From Thermocrispum agreste DSM 44070 (GTDB lineage: Bacteria > Actinomycetota > Actinomycetes > Mycobacteriales > Pseudonocardiaceae): a DNA stretch of 64,000 nucleotides. Below, in pieces: positions 7,222 through 16,466 of the stretch. The stretch's first letter is position 1; each line of letters begins with the position of its first letter. Below the pieces are notes generated by a model. That model did not search any database, was not told where the DNA came from, and saw only the letters and a list, made by a program, of their open reading frames with translations. Both the position numbers and the translations under genes were made by a program. The DNA lies in contig NZ_ATYX01000010.1 in the NCBI RefSeq assembly GCF_000427905.1, positions 62,001 through 126,000 on the forward strand, given 5' to 3'.

Positions 7222-9716
7222 ATCTGCACGCGCTCGTAGGTGGTGGTGCGCTGCCGCGCCGGCCGTCCGACCAGCGCGGCGAGCTGTTCCAGCTGCTTCG
7301 GCGTGCGCGACGATCCGTGCTCGGAGCCCGCCATGCGCGAGATGGTCTCCTCCATCAGCGTGCCGCCGATGTCGTTGGCCCCGCCGCGCAACAGCTGCGC
7401 GGTGCCCTGATCGCCGAGCTTGACCCACGAGCACTGGATGTTGTCGATCCGCCCGTGCAAGGCGAGCCGGGCGAACGCGTGCACCGCCCGGTTGTCCCGC
7501 ATCGTCGGGCCTGGCCGGGCCACGCCCGCCAGGTAGATCGGGGCGTTGTGGTGCACGAACGGCAGGCCGACGAACTCGGTGAAGCCACCGGTCTCGTCCT
7601 GGATGCGCGCCAGCACCCGCAGGTGCCCGAGCCAGTGCTGCGGGCGGTCGACGTGGCCGTACATCATCGTGCTGCTCGACGGGATACCCAGCCGGTGCGC
7701 GGTCGTGATCACGTCGATCCACGTCTGGGTCGGCAGCTTGCCCTTGGTCAGGATCCAGCGCACGTCGTCGTCCAGGATCTCCGCCGCGGTTCCCGGGATG
7801 GACCCGAGGCCCGCGTCGCGCAGCTCGGTCAGCCATTCCTCGACGGACACCCCGGCCTTGGCCGCCACCGAGACGATCTCCATCGGCGAGAAGGCGTGGA
7901 CGTGCATCTGCGGAACACGGTCCTTGATGGCACGGACGATGTCGGCGTAGTAGGACACCGGCAGCTTCGGGTCGATGCCGCCCTGCATGCACACCTCGGT
8001 CGCACCGGCCTCAGCCGCTTCCACGGCCCGCTGCGCGACCTCGTCCACGGAGAGCCGGTAGGCGTCGGCGTCCCGCTCGCGCTGCGCGAAGGCACAGAAC
8101 CGGCAGCCGACGTAGCAGACGTTGGAGAAGTTGATGTTGCGGTTGACGACGTAGGTGATGTCGTCGCCGACCACGTCGGCGCGGAGGTCGTCGGCCAGCC
8201 GGGCCAGCTGCTCCAACGCGGCGCCGTCCGCGGTGAGCAGCGCCAGCGCCGCGGCCTCGTTCTCCCGCTCCAGCAACGCCGCGGGACGCTCGGCGGCCAG
8301 CTGCAACCCGGCGAGAACGTCACCGTCCAGGCGCTCCGGCGCACCCCGCGAGGAAACCTGATCGCGCAGGACGTCCCAGTCGCCGTAGACCGAGTCGAAG
8401 TCGCCGCGACGGTCGTCGGTGCGGCCGTCGGTGTCGACCGCGGTGTGCAGGTCGGATCGTCCCTCGGTCTGCAGGCCGCCGTCGGGCTCCTGCCATGGGC
8501 GGCCGACCACCTCGGCATCCGGGTTCGCCAGGCCGTCCGGCGTGGCCAGGGCCCGCACGTGCTCGTGCAGCCGGATGTCGATCCAGCGTTCGGCAGCCCG
8601 CACGTAGCGCGGATAGGCCGTCAGCCGCTCGCGGAGCTCGAAACCCGCCGCCCGGGTCCGTTCGGCCAGCTTGTCCACCGCGGGCCACGGGCGCTCCGGG
8701 TTGACGTGGTCCGGGGTCAGCGGCGACACGCCACCCCAGTCGTCGATGCCCGCGCGCAGCAGCAGCTCGTACTCCTCGTCGATGAGGTTCGGCGGCGCCT
8801 GGATGGACACCCCGGGCGGCATGAGCAGGCGCGCCACCGCCACGGTCGCCGCCAGGTCGTGCAGCGACGCGTCGGGCGCCGACCGCATCGCGGTGTCCGG
8901 CTTCGCCCGGAAGTTCTGCACGATGACTTCCTGGATGTTCCGGTACTGCCGGGCGCGCTGCCGGATGGCCAGCAACGACTCGGCCCGCTCGGCGCGGTTC
9001 TCCCCGATCCCGACCAGGATGCCGGTGGTGAACGGCACGCCGACCCGGCCGGCGTCGTCGAGCACGCGGAGCCGGACCCTGGGCTCCTTGTCCGGCGACC
9101 CGTAGTGCGGGCCGCCCTTCTCCGACCACAGCCGCTCCGCGGTGGTCTCCAGCATCATGCCCATGCTGGCCGCGACCGGCTTGAGCCGCTGCAGTTCCTC
9201 CCAGGTCAGCACGCCGGGATTGAGGTGCGGCAGCAGCCCTGTTTCCTCCAGCACGGCGATGGCGCAGGCCCGGACGTAGTCGACGGTGGAGGAATAGCCC
9301 CGTTCCTCCAGCCATTCGCGGGCTTGCGGCCAGCGCGCCTCCGGCCGGTCGCCGAGCGTGAACAACGCTTCCTTGCAGCCTTGCTCAGCGCCCTTGCGGG
9401 CGATCTCCACCACCTCGTCCCGCTCGAGGTAGAGCGCGTGCGGCACCTTGCCGGGAACGGTGACGAACGTGCAGTAGTGGCACCGATCCCGGCACAGCCG
9501 GGTCAGCGGGACGAAGACGTTCCGGCTGTAGGTGAGGACACCGGGGTGTCCCTGATCGGCCAGGTGAGCGTCGCGGACGCGGGCGGCCGCGGCCAGCAAC
9601 CGGTCGAACTCCTCGCCCGTGGCGTGCAGCAGGGTGGTCGCTTCGGTGACGTCGAGCGTCGCTCCGGTCTCCGCGCGACGCAATGCCCGTGACAAAGCCG
9701 AAGGAGACGGGATCAT
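7212..9716 (-). CDS. fbiC: Bifunctional FO synthase (CofG-CofH fusion)
   Basis: Makes FO (7,8-didemethyl-8-hydroxy-5-deazariboflavin), the chromophore of cofactor F420, from a pyrimidine precursor and tyrosine. The 834-residue protein is the actinobacterial fusion of two radical-SAM enzymes. The N-terminal CofG half has its 4Fe-4S cysteines at C75, C79 and C82 (CRDRCHYC); the C-terminal CofH half has them at C534, C538 and C541 (CYVGCRFC). Both CX3CX2C sets are intact, so both radical reactions should work. It stands alone; fbiA/fbiB are not in the window. F420 supports reductases in antibiotic biosynthesis and redox defence in these bacteria. Confidence 0.97.
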   Translation of the reverse strand: MIPSPSALSRALRRAETGATLDVTEATTLLHATGEEFDRLLAAAARVRDAHLADQGHPGVLTYSRNVFVPLTRLCRDRCHYCTFVTVPGKVPHALYLERDEVVEIARKGAEQGCKEALFTLGDRPEARWPQAREWLEERGYSSTVDYVRACAIAVLEETGLLPHLNPGVLTWEELQRLKPVAASMGMMLETTAERLWSEKGGPHYGSPDKEPRVRLRVLDDAGRVGVPFTTGILVGIGENRAERAESLLAIRQRARQYRNIQEVIVQNFRAKPDTAMRSAPDASLHDLAATVAVARLLMPPGVSIQAPPNLIDEEYELLLRAGIDDWGGVSPLTPDHVNPERPWPAVDKLAERTRAAGFELRERLTAYPRYVRAAERWIDIRLHEHVRALATPDGLANPDAEVVGRPWQEPDGGLQTEGRSDLHTAVDTDGRTDDRRGDFDSVYGDWDVLRDQVSSRGAPERLDGDVLAGLQLAAERPAALLERENEAAALALLTADGAALEQLARLADDLRADVVGDDITYVVNRNINFSNVCYVGCRFCAFAQRERDADAYRLSVDEVAQRAVEAAEAGATEVCMQGGIDPKLPVSYYADIVRAIKDRVPQMHVHAFSPMEIVSVAAKAGVSVEEWLTELRDAGLGSIPGTAAEILDDDVRWILTKGKLPTQTWIDVITTAHRLGIPSSSTMMYGHVDRPQHWLGHLRVLARIQDETGGFTEFVGLPFVHHNAPIYLAGVARPGPTMRDNRAVHAFARLALHGRIDNIQCSWVKLGDQGTAQLLRGGANDIGGTLMEETISRMAGSEHGSSRTPKQLEQLAALVGRPARQRTTTYERVQMAA

Positions 9717-9930
9717 GCAGCCGACAGTACGGAAGTTCTGGGCACCCTCGCCACGGGTTCCAGCGGACGCATACTGCCCCCGGCGGATGGGCGAAACCGA
9801 AGCCGCATGTCAACGCGCATGCGGCCGAGCCGACGTGCAGGAAGAGAGGACAACGGCGGAGCGTGTACTCGGTCACACCGCGGATGACGACGAATGTCGA
9901 AAGGGCGGAACGCGGGCTCCGGGCAGGCGC

Positions 9931-10338
9931 TCAGGCGAGCTGGGTGTCGTGAACGGTCACCTGCTGGGCGGTGTTCTCGATGGCGGGCGGCCGCGAAGGC
10001 CCTGGGACGGTCTGCCGACCGGACGTCTCGTTCGCCGCGGCCCGCGCCGCGCGTTCCGCGACGACCTGTTCCGCCGCCGCATTGCGCTCGGCGACCGACC
10101 GGGCGAGGGCCTGCCTGCGGCGGCGCGCCACGCCCGCGATCATGCCGAGCACGCCGACGCCGACGGCAACGATGCCGACCGGGCCCAGGACGCCGAAGTT
10201 GGTGGGAGCCGTCGCATCGACGGCCCAGGCCGGCGAGCTCAGCCCCGCCAGCCCGCCGATGGTGATCAGCACCGTCGTACCGACGCGGACCGTCCACGCA
10301 GTCACCGCGGCGACCTCGTCTCGCTCCTGGCTACGCAC
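9931..10338 (-). CDS. Small exported or membrane protein, hypothetical
   Basis: A 135-residue protein with an N-terminal signal-like segment (residues about 17-40, ending in SSPAWAVDA, a good signal-peptidase I site) and a second hydrophobic helix (about 48-70, GPVGIVAVGVGVLGMIAG). After a basic stop-transfer (RRRR) comes an Ala/Arg-rich probable coiled coil and a polar tail, which would be cytoplasmic. No family is recognised. The start may be the ATG at 10338 or the downstream GTG (VTAWTVRVG). The 214 nt between it and fbiC hold nothing clear. Confidence 0.6.
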   Translation of the reverse strand: MRSQERDEVAAVTAWTVRVGTTVLITIGGLAGLSSPAWAVDATAPTNFGVLGPVGIVAVGVGVLGMIAGVARRRRQALARSVAERNAAAEQVVAERAARAAANETSGRQTVPGPSRPPAIENTAQQVTVHDTQLA

Positions 10339-10661
10339 GCGCCGAACCTCCCACCATCGCCTTCACCCACACGGGCGTAATCCGTCGCGTCCAGTGGGCG
10401 AAAAACTACCCAGTGTGTCGAGTCCGCTGCACTCGCGCCGACTCGGCGGCAGACCATACCGAATGTCGTAATCCAAGCCTGCAGACGGGTCGCAGTGTGA
10501 CGAGGCATGTTCGAAGCGTGTCGGCCGGCCTGTCGACGAATGGATGGTTCGGCGCGACGAGCGGCTCGGCGGACGCCTTCGCCAGCCCTCGGCGCGCCTC
10601 CCCGCTCGACCGACCGACCTGTCCGACCCGGACCGGCACCCCTGTCCTCGTCATCCAGCAG

Positions 10662-10694
10662 TGTGATCCGGCGGTGTGATCCGGCGGTGTGACC
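10662..10694. repeat. 13-nt tandem repeat, 2.5 copies
   Basis: The unit TGTGATCCGGCGG occurs at 10662-10674 and 10675-10687, followed by a partial copy (TGTGACC). Confidence 0.8.
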
Positions 10695-10709
10695 GACGCC
10701 GAACGATTC

Positions 10710-10755
10710 GGCGTGGCGTCTTCTGAGCGTCTGGCGTGGCGTCTTCTGGGTGTCT
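10710..10755. repeat. 23-nt tandem repeat, 2 copies
   Basis: The motif GGCGTGGCGTCTTCTG repeats with a period of 23 nt (10710 and 10733); the copies differ at two positions. Confidence 0.75.
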
Positions 10756-10929
10756 GGTGTCCCGGGCCTGGCTACGGAACTGCACTCGCCGGGCGGGGCT
10801 GATCATCATGACCCGGCGCGGCACGCACGGTGTCACCGTTCGGTGGTCGCGGGCGCCCTGGGTCGGTGCGCCCTGACGACCGTCGCTCGAGTCGCGTGGC
10901 CGATCCGGGCGGCGCAGTACTCTCGCCGG

Positions 10930-11262
10930 ATGACGGTGGCACGTTCGGTGTTCCTGTTCGCGCTGGCGGCACTGTGCGAAATCGGCGGCGCGTGGCTGGT
11001 CTGGCAGGGTATTCGCGAGCACGCCGGGTACCTGTGGGTGGCCGCCGGCGTCATCGTGCTCGGCGCATACGGCTTCGTGGCGACGCTGCAGCCGGACCCG
11101 CACTTCGGCCGGATCCTCGCCGCCTACGGCGGCGTGTTCGTCGCCGGATCCCTGCTGTGGGGAGTGGTCGTCGACGGCTTCCGACCGGATCGCTGGGACC
11201 TGGTCGGCGCCGGCCTGTGCCTGGTCGGCGTCGCGGTGATCATGTATGCGCCGCGCGGCTGA
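10930..11262 (+). CDS. YnfA family membrane protein
   Basis: A 110-residue protein with four predicted transmembrane helices covering most of its length, matching the YnfA family in size and in the motifs [13 protein letters not shown] (near residue 13), [12 protein letters not shown] and [15 protein letters not shown]. YnfA is a small multidrug-resistance-like inner membrane protein; its physiological role is not firmly known. The ATG at 10930 gives the family start ([20 protein letters not shown]). The upstream in-frame codons to 10750 look non-coding. It converges with the metalloregulator gene, with only 3 nt between the stops. Confidence 0.9.
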   Translation: MTVARSVFLFALAALCEIGGAWLVWQGIREHAGYLWVAAGVIVLGAYGFVATLQPDPHFGRILAAYGGVFVAGSLLWGVVVDGFRPDRWDLVGAGLCLVGVAVIMYAPRG

Positions 11263-11265
11263 CGG

Positions 11266-11952
11266 TCAGCCGGACTTGACCGCGACCGACAACGCCCGGG
11301 CGATCTTCGAGCCGAGGGCGTGGGTGGTCTCCCGTGGCGGTGAGCCGACCTTGACCACCAAGGGGCCGCCGAACGGCTGCCGCTCGATCACCTCGATGCG
11401 TTCGCCGAGGCCGATGGAGCGCTCGGACAGGTATCGCAGCAGCTCCGGGTCGGTGTCCCAGACCCGGGCGATCTCGCCGACGGCACCGGGTTCCAGCTCG
11501 TCGAGGATGCGCAGCGGCGCCTCGTCGACCACCCCGTCCGACGTCGGGATCGGATCGCCGTGCGGGTCGCGCACCGGATTGCCCAGCTTGGCGGCCATGC
11601 GCTCGATCAGCCGGTCCGACACCGCGTGCTCCAACGCGTCCGCCTCGGCGTGCACCTCGTCCCAGGTGTAGCCGAGCTCGGACACCAGGTAGGTCTCGAT
11701 GAGCCGGTGGCGGCGCAGCACCGAGCGGGCCAGCTTCTCGCCCTCCGCGGTCAACTCGATGCCGCGATACGGGGCATGCGCGACCAGGCCCTGCTGCGCC
11801 AGCTTGGTCACCATGCCCGACGCCGAGGACGGGCTGACCGACATGCGCGCAGCCAACGACGTGTTGGTGACCTGCTCGCCCCGTTCCACCAGGCCGTAGA
11901 TCACCCGCACGTAGTCCTCGATCGACGCCGAGCGCCGCTTCGCCTCCGGCAT
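11266..11952 (-). CDS. DtxR/MntR family metal-dependent transcriptional regulator
   Basis: A 228-residue iron or manganese sensor-repressor. Residues about 10-75 form the winged helix (SIEDYVRVIYGLVERG, then TSLAARMSVSPSSASGMVTK), followed by the dimerisation/metal domain with conserved HRLIETYL (starting near 82) and the His/Glu-rich WDEVHAEADALEHAVSD. A C-terminal SH3-like FeoA-type domain (about 150-228) is present, as in the longer DtxR members. It resembles the MntR branch of actinobacteria more than IdeR, but the metal cannot be settled by reading. No target operon is adjacent. Confidence 0.88.
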   Translation of the reverse strand: MPEAKRRSASIEDYVRVIYGLVERGEQVTNTSLAARMSVSPSSASGMVTKLAQQGLVAHAPYRGIELTAEGEKLARSVLRRHRLIETYLVSELGYTWDEVHAEADALEHAVSDRLIERMAAKLGNPVRDPHGDPIPTSDGVVDEAPLRILDELEPGAVGEIARVWDTDPELLRYLSERSIGLGERIEVIERQPFGGPLVVKVGSPPRETTHALGSKIARALSVAVKSG

Positions 11953-12066
11953 ACCTTCACCTTAATCAGGCCTGGTCAGATCCGGGTTTCCTGCACCGTC
12001 GACCCCATACCGGGCTCCGTCATGGGAAGCCTGGCGGCGGATCGCCACGCCGCGCCGGCGAAGCGG

Positions 12067-12504
12067 CTAGATCCACCGGTAGCGGATCCACCCCGGCACC
12101 GGCTGGGCGCCCAGCCGCGCGTAGAAGGCCTTGCCCTTGTCGTTGTCGACCTGCATCTCCCACTCGACCCGGCCGTCGGTGCGCGACTTCAGGTCGTGCA
12201 GCAGCTCGGTGGCCAGGCCCAGGCGGCGGAACTGCGGCCGGACGTACAAGTCGTCCATCCAGATGCCGGGCTTGCCCTGCCACGTCGAGAAGTTCCAGCA
12301 GCAGAACGCGAAGCCGGCAACCGTCTCCGGCTGCCCATCGGGGTAGGCCAGCACCACCCACGCCTTGGGGTCGTCACCGAACAAGTACGTGGCCATCTCG
12401 GCCCGGTCCAGCTTGAGATCGGGCTTGCCCTCGTACTCCGCGTGCTCCTCGATCAGCGCGCAGATCTCCTCGATGTCGTTCGGCCCGGCGTCACGTACCG
12501 GCAT
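12067..12504 (-). CDS. GNAT family N-acetyltransferase
   Basis: A 145-residue acetyl-CoA-dependent acetyltransferase. It starts MPVRDAGPNDIEEICALIEE, the usual GNAT beta1-alpha1, and carries the acetyl-CoA-binding loop in VRPQFRRLGLATELLHDL, followed by a DNDKGKAFYARLGAQP segment typical of the C-terminal half. The substrate is unknown. The ATG at 12504 overlaps the end of the amidohydrolase gene by 14 nt, so the two are probably translated from one message. Upstream in-frame codons in the same frame (to 12825) belong to the amidohydrolase gene read out of frame. Confidence 0.88.
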   Translation of the reverse strand: MPVRDAGPNDIEEICALIEEHAEYEGKPDLKLDRAEMATYLFGDDPKAWVVLAYPDGQPETVAGFAFCCWNFSTWQGKPGIWMDDLYVRPQFRRLGLATELLHDLKSRTDGRVEWEMQVDNDKGKAFYARLGAQPVPGWIRYRWI

Positions 12505-14119
12505 CCCCGCTCCTTTCGAACACCATGTCGCCGCCGACCACGGTGGCCAGCACGCGCACCTCGTCCAACGTCTCCGGATCGGTCGGGTCGTGGGACAGCA
12601 CCGCGAAGTCCGCGAGCTTGCCCACCTCGATCGTGCCCCGATCCGCCTCGGTGAACGACGCGAAAGCCGACCCGAACGTGTAGGCGCGCAGCGCCTCGGC
12701 TGCGCTGACCCGCTCGTCCGCGCCCAACAGCACCCCGCTCGACGTGCGGCGGCGGACCATGTCCACGATCCCCGGCAGCGGCGCCCCGTCCACCACCGGC
12801 CGGTCCGAACTGCCGGGGACCACACATCCGGCGGCGAGGAAACTGCGCACGCGATAGCAGTGGTCCTCCCGTGACGGCCCGAGCGCGGCCCGCATGCCGT
12901 CGCCGAGTTCGCTCACGAACCTGCCCTGCGGCACCGGGATCACGCCCAGCTCGGCCAGCCGGGCCACGTCCGCGTCGCCGATCACCCCGCAGTGCTCGAT
13001 GCGATGCCGATGATCCCGCCGCGGGAACTCGGCCAGCGCGGCGGCGTAGGCGTCCAGGACCACGCTGACCGCGCGATCGCCGATGGCGTGCGTGGCGATC
13101 TGCCAGCCCGAGCGATGCGCCTTGCGGATCGTCTCGGCGATGTCCTCCTCGGGCATCTGGAAATAGCCGCGGTTGTCCGGCTCGCCCTCGAACGGCTCGT
13201 GCATCGCGCACGTCCGGCCGATCAACGAGCCGTCGGAGAACAGCTTCATCGGGCCGATGCGCAGCCAGTCGTCACCGAAGCCCGTCCGGATACCCAGGTC
13301 CAGCCCGAAAACCACGTCGTCGGACGGCGCGTGGTCCAGCTCGCGCAGGGACTGCGCCGCCACCATGAGCGTCGTGCGCACGCCGAGCTGCCCGGCCTCG
13401 CGCGCCTGCTGATAGGCCGCGAGCTCGATCGGCGTGTTGCCGACCAGCCCCCTGCCGATGCCGGCTTCCTGAACGCTGGTGATCCCCTCCGCCAGATACC
13501 GCTCGCTTGCCAGGGCGATGCCGCGCGTCACGTCCTCCAGCGGCACCGGGTACCTGAGCGGATCGAGCAGCCGCTGCGCCTGCTCCCGCAGCAGCCCGGT
13601 CGGCCGCCCCTCGGCGTCCCGCACCACGTCGCCACCGGTCGGCACGTTGGCCAGATCCAGCTGCCGGAGCACCGCGGAGTTCACCACGCACATGTGCCCG
13701 GACGTGTGCTTGAGCTGGACGAAATGCTCCCCGGCCACCCGATCCAGCCCCTCGGCCGTGGGATGTCCCCCGGCGAGCTTGTTCTGGTCGTAGCCGCTGC
13801 CGATGATCCAGCTGCCCGGCGGCTGCTCGGCGGCGGCCTTCGCCACCGCGGCGTAGACGTCGTCGACACTGCGGCACGTCCGCTCGCTCAAGTCCAGTGC
13901 CGTCAACTGCATGCCGTACCAGGCCATGTGGTTGTGCGCGTCGTGAAAGCCCGGCACCACGACGGCACCGCCGAGATCGATCCGGCTCCGCGCGTCCAGC
14001 TCAGCCGCATCGGCGCCCAGCGCCACCACGCGCCCGGCGTGCACCGCCACCGCGTCGGCCGGGCGGAAGTCCGGTCCGGTGAGTACCCGCGCTCCCGTGT
14101 AGACCACGTCGACCCGCAT
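12491..14119 (-). CDS. YtcJ-type amidohydrolase
   Basis: A 542-residue metal-dependent hydrolase of the amidohydrolase superfamily, YtcJ/AmiE-like subgroup. The metal-binding HxH is H62-N-H64 (GFHDAHNHMAW), the family Lys/His region includes QLKHTSGHM, and HAIGDRAVSVVLDAY carries the later metal/catalytic His. The final part (SSDRPVVDGAPLPGI and the GTIEVGKLADFAVLSHDP segment) completes the composite beta-sandwich. Members hydrolyse amides, carbamates or formamides, but the natural substrate is usually unknown. It is cytoplasmic, divergent from the enoyl-CoA hydratase gene across 47 nt, and coupled to the GNAT gene. Confidence 0.88.
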   Translation of the reverse strand: MRVDVVYTGARVLTGPDFRPADAVAVHAGRVVALGADAAELDARSRIDLGGAVVVPGFHDAHNHMAWYGMQLTALDLSERTCRSVDDVYAAVAKAAAEQPPGSWIIGSGYDQNKLAGGHPTAEGLDRVAGEHFVQLKHTSGHMCVVNSAVLRQLDLANVPTGGDVVRDAEGRPTGLLREQAQRLLDPLRYPVPLEDVTRGIALASERYLAEGITSVQEAGIGRGLVGNTPIELAAYQQAREAGQLGVRTTLMVAAQSLRELDHAPSDDVVFGLDLGIRTGFGDDWLRIGPMKLFSDGSLIGRTCAMHEPFEGEPDNRGYFQMPEEDIAETIRKAHRSGWQIATHAIGDRAVSVVLDAYAAALAEFPRRDHRHRIEHCGVIGDADVARLAELGVIPVPQGRFVSELGDGMRAALGPSREDHCYRVRSFLAAGCVVPGSSDRPVVDGAPLPGIVDMVRRRTSSGVLLGADERVSAAEALRAYTFGSAFASFTEADRGTIEVGKLADFAVLSHDPTDPETLDEVRVLATVVGGDMVFERSGDAGT

Positions 14120-14131
14120 GCCGTTCAGCCT

Positions 14132-14147
14132 ATCGATCGATCGATCG
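14132..14147. promoter_or_regulatory. ATCG tetranucleotide run / palindrome in a divergent promoter
   Basis: Four tandem ATCG units make a perfect 14-nt palindrome (CGATCGATCGATCG, 14134-14147) in the 47-nt gap between the amidohydrolase and enoyl-CoA hydratase genes. A TAGACT -10-like hexamer follows before the ATG at 14167. It could be an operator, for example for the TetR regulator encoded downstream; this is inference. Confidence 0.35.
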
Positions 14148-14166
14148 TCCGGCTAGACTCGGCTGC

Positions 14167-14925
14167 ATGGCGGTTCGGACATCGGACACCGTGGCGCTCC
14201 GGTTCACCGACGGCGTCGCGGTGGTGACCCTCAATCGGCCCGAGCGACTGAACGCGGTCGTTCCCGCACTGGTGGACGACCTGCTGGCGCGGCTGGCGGA
14301 GGTCGCGGGCAGCGACGCGGGCGCGGTCGTGCTGACCGGCGCGGGCCGGGCCTTCTGCGCCGGATACGACCTGAAGGAACCCCCGGCGGGCGGTGATTCC
14401 CGGCGCCGCATCGAACGGCTGCAGCAGGTGACCCGCCGGATCCGTGAGCTGCCCCAGCCGGTGATCGCCGCCGTGCACGGCTACGCCATCGGCGCCGGGG
14501 CGGAATTCGCGCTCGGCTGCGACCTGGTGCTGGCCGCCGAGGACGCGCAGTTCGCTTTCCCGGAGGCGGGGCTCGGCCTGAGCGTGACCGGCGGGATCTC
14601 CCGACTCCTCCCGCTGCTCGTCGGACCGCTCAAGGCCAAGGAACTGCTCCTGCTCGGCGAACGCGTCGACGCCGCGGAGGCGGCCCGGCTCGGTCTGGTG
14701 AACGCGGTCGTGCCGGACGCCAGGGAGACAGCGCTGCGCTGGGCGCGGGCGATCGCGCAGAAACCGGCCTACGCGGTGACGCTGGCCAAGCGGGCGCTGG
14801 ACGCCGGCATCGACTCCGCCTTGGACGCCGCGCTGGAGCTGGAAGTCGCGCACGCGCTGATCACCGACACCGCCGCGGAAGTAGCCGAGCCCGCCGAGCG
14901 TTTCCGCACCCGGAGGGCGGAATGA
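14167..14925 (+). CDS. Enoyl-CoA hydratase/isomerase family protein
   Basis: Crotonase-fold protein of 252 aa. Oxyanion-hole residues lie in the AFCAGYDLKE segment (about 61-70) and in HGYAIGAGAEFAL; the acidic catalytic positions are represented by the Glu of GAGAEFAL and of FPEAGLG. It probably hydrates trans-2-enoyl-CoA in a beta-oxidation-type pathway in the cytoplasm. The stop overlaps the next gene's start (ATGA, 14922-14925), so it is translationally coupled to an acyl-CoA ligase and then to a TetR regulator, forming a three-gene catabolic cassette. Confidence 0.9.
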   Translation: MAVRTSDTVALRFTDGVAVVTLNRPERLNAVVPALVDDLLARLAEVAGSDAGAVVLTGAGRAFCAGYDLKEPPAGGDSRRRIERLQQVTRRIRELPQPVIAAVHGYAIGAGAEFALGCDLVLAAEDAQFAFPEAGLGLSVTGGISRLLPLLVGPLKAKELLLLGERVDAAEAARLGLVNAVVPDARETALRWARAIAQKPAYAVTLAKRALDAGIDSALDAALELEVAHALITDTAAEVAEPAERFRTRRAE

Positions 14926-16466
14926 CCGATCTGACCGGCATCGACGATCTGGCACGCCTGACGGCCCGGGCCGCCGAGTCGTGGCCGGACCGCACGGCAT
15001 GGGTGTTCGACACCGGCGGAGAACCCCGCTCGCTCACGTTCGCCGAGGTGCACGCGCGCAGCGACGAATTCGCCGGGGCGCTGGCGAGCCTGGGCGTGTC
15101 CCCGGGTGACCGGGTCGCGCTCATGCTGCGCAACTGCCCGGAGTTCCCCCTGCTCTGGCTGGCCACGGCCAAGCTGGGTGCGGCCATGGTCCCGGTGAAC
15201 GTCAACTACCGGGAGCTGGACGGCTCGCACGTGCTCGCCGACGCCGGGGCCCGGGTGGTGGTCGGCGCCCCGGAGTTCGTCGAGATGCTGCGGGTGATCG
15301 CCCCGAAGGCCGGTGTCGAGCGCGTACTCACCCCGGGCGAACTGCCGGCAGGCAAGCCGAAACCCGAGCTGCCACTGCCTGCGGGCGAGCAACCGGTCAA
15401 CATTCAGTACACGTCGGGCACCACCGGCGCCCCCAAGGGCTGCGTGCTGCCGCACCGGTACTGGACCACGCTGGCCCGCGGGATGATCACCGAGCACCCG
15501 TGGCTCCGCTCCGACGACGTCATGCTCACCGCCCAGCCGTTCCACTACATCGACCCGCAGTGGCATGTCGCCGTCGGCCTGGCGTCCGGGGCACGGTTGG
15601 TCGTGCTGGACCGCTTCCACCCGTCCACGTTCTGGTCCAAGGTGCGGGAACACGGTGTCACCTGGTTCTACTGCCTTGGCATGATGCCGACGCTGCTGCT
15701 GCGCCAGCCGCCGTCCGAGGAGGACAAGCGACACCGCGTCCGTGCGGTCCACGCGTCGGCGATCCCGGGCGAGCTGCACAGCAGGCTCGAGGAACGCTGG
15801 GGCGTGCCGTGGTTCGAGGCGTTCGGGATGACCGAGACCGGCGCGGACATCCGGGTGCGCCCACAGGACCACGACGAGGTGGTCGGGACCGGGTGCATCG
15901 GAACCCCGGTGCCGGGACGGGAAGTGGCCGTGCTCGGCCCGGACGACCGGCCGGTACCTCGCGGCGAGACCGGCGAGCTGGCCATCCGCGGGGTCGGCCT
16001 GATGCTCGGCTACCACCAGCGCCCGGACGACACCGTGCGAGCGTTCCGCAACGGCTGGTTCCACACCGGCGATCTGGTGCGCATGGACGACCGCGGCCGG
16101 ATCTACTACGTCGGCCGCACCAAGGACATGATCCGCCGCAGCGGGGAGAACATCTCCGCCGACGAAGTCGAACGCGCCTTGTTGCTGCATCCGGGTGTGC
16201 GGCTGGCGGCAGTGATCGGAGTACCGGACGAGATCCGTGGAGAAGAAGTGGAGGCGTTTGTCGTCCCGGCCGACGGTGCCGACCCGACGCCGGACGAGCT
16301 CGCCGAGCACTGCGCCGCCAAACTCGCCTACTTCAAAGTGCCGCGCTACTGGAAGGTGGTCGACGAATTGCCGATGACAGCATCCGAGCGAGTGGCCAAG
16401 GGACGACTGAAGTCCGCCGACCCGCTGGCCGGCGCCTACGACAGGGTGGCGCGGGCATGGCTGTGA
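14922..16466 (+). CDS. AMP-dependent acyl-CoA synthetase/ligase
   Basis: A 514-residue ANL-superfamily ligase that adenylates a carboxylic acid and transfers it to CoA. The P-loop motif YTSGTTGAPKG begins at residue 163; FGMTETG follows at about 300, the hinge motif with GWFHTGDLVRMDDRGRIYYVGR, and the A8 segment RTKDMIRRSGENIS. The C-terminal catalytic Lys is in ERVAKGRLK. The substrate acid is not evident. Coupled by ATGA to the enoyl-CoA hydratase, it should feed acyl-CoA into that enzyme. Its 3' end overlaps the TetR gene by 10 nt. Confidence 0.9.
   Translation: MTDLTGIDDLARLTARAAESWPDRTAWVFDTGGEPRSLTFAEVHARSDEFAGALASLGVSPGDRVALMLRNCPEFPLLWLATAKLGAAMVPVNVNYRELDGSHVLADAGARVVVGAPEFVEMLRVIAPKAGVERVLTPGELPAGKPKPELPLPAGEQPVNIQYTSGTTGAPKGCVLPHRYWTTLARGMITEHPWLRSDDVMLTAQPFHYIDPQWHVAVGLASGARLVVLDRFHPSTFWSKVREHGVTWFYCLGMMPTLLLRQPPSEEDKRHRVRAVHASAIPGELHSRLEERWGVPWFEAFGMTETGADIRVRPQDHDEVVGTGCIGTPVPGREVAVLGPDDRPVPRGETGELAIRGVGLMLGYHQRPDDTVRAFRNGWFHTGDLVRMDDRGRIYYVGRTKDMIRRSGENISADEVERALLLHPGVRLAAVIGVPDEIRGEEVEAFVVPADGADPTPDELAEHCAAKLAYFKVPRYWKVVDELPMTASERVAKGRLKSADPLAGAYDRVARAWL

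Larger units (their letters stand above)
10339..10929. other. 591-nt intergenic region with short tandem repeats
   Basis: No gene with believable coding features was found on either strand. It contains two sets of short tandem repeats (listed separately) between 10662 and 10756, and must carry the divergent promoters for the flanking membrane-protein genes. Confidence 0.5.

Noticed and set aside
7185-9692. An 835-codon plus-strand frame opposite fbiC
   Set aside because: Antisense shadow of fbiC with Arg/Gln/Val-rich low-information sequence.
10406-10654. Short frames on both strands in the 10.3-10.9 kb gap
   Set aside because: Overlap repeats, lack ribosome sites and have compositions typical of random GC-rich sequence.
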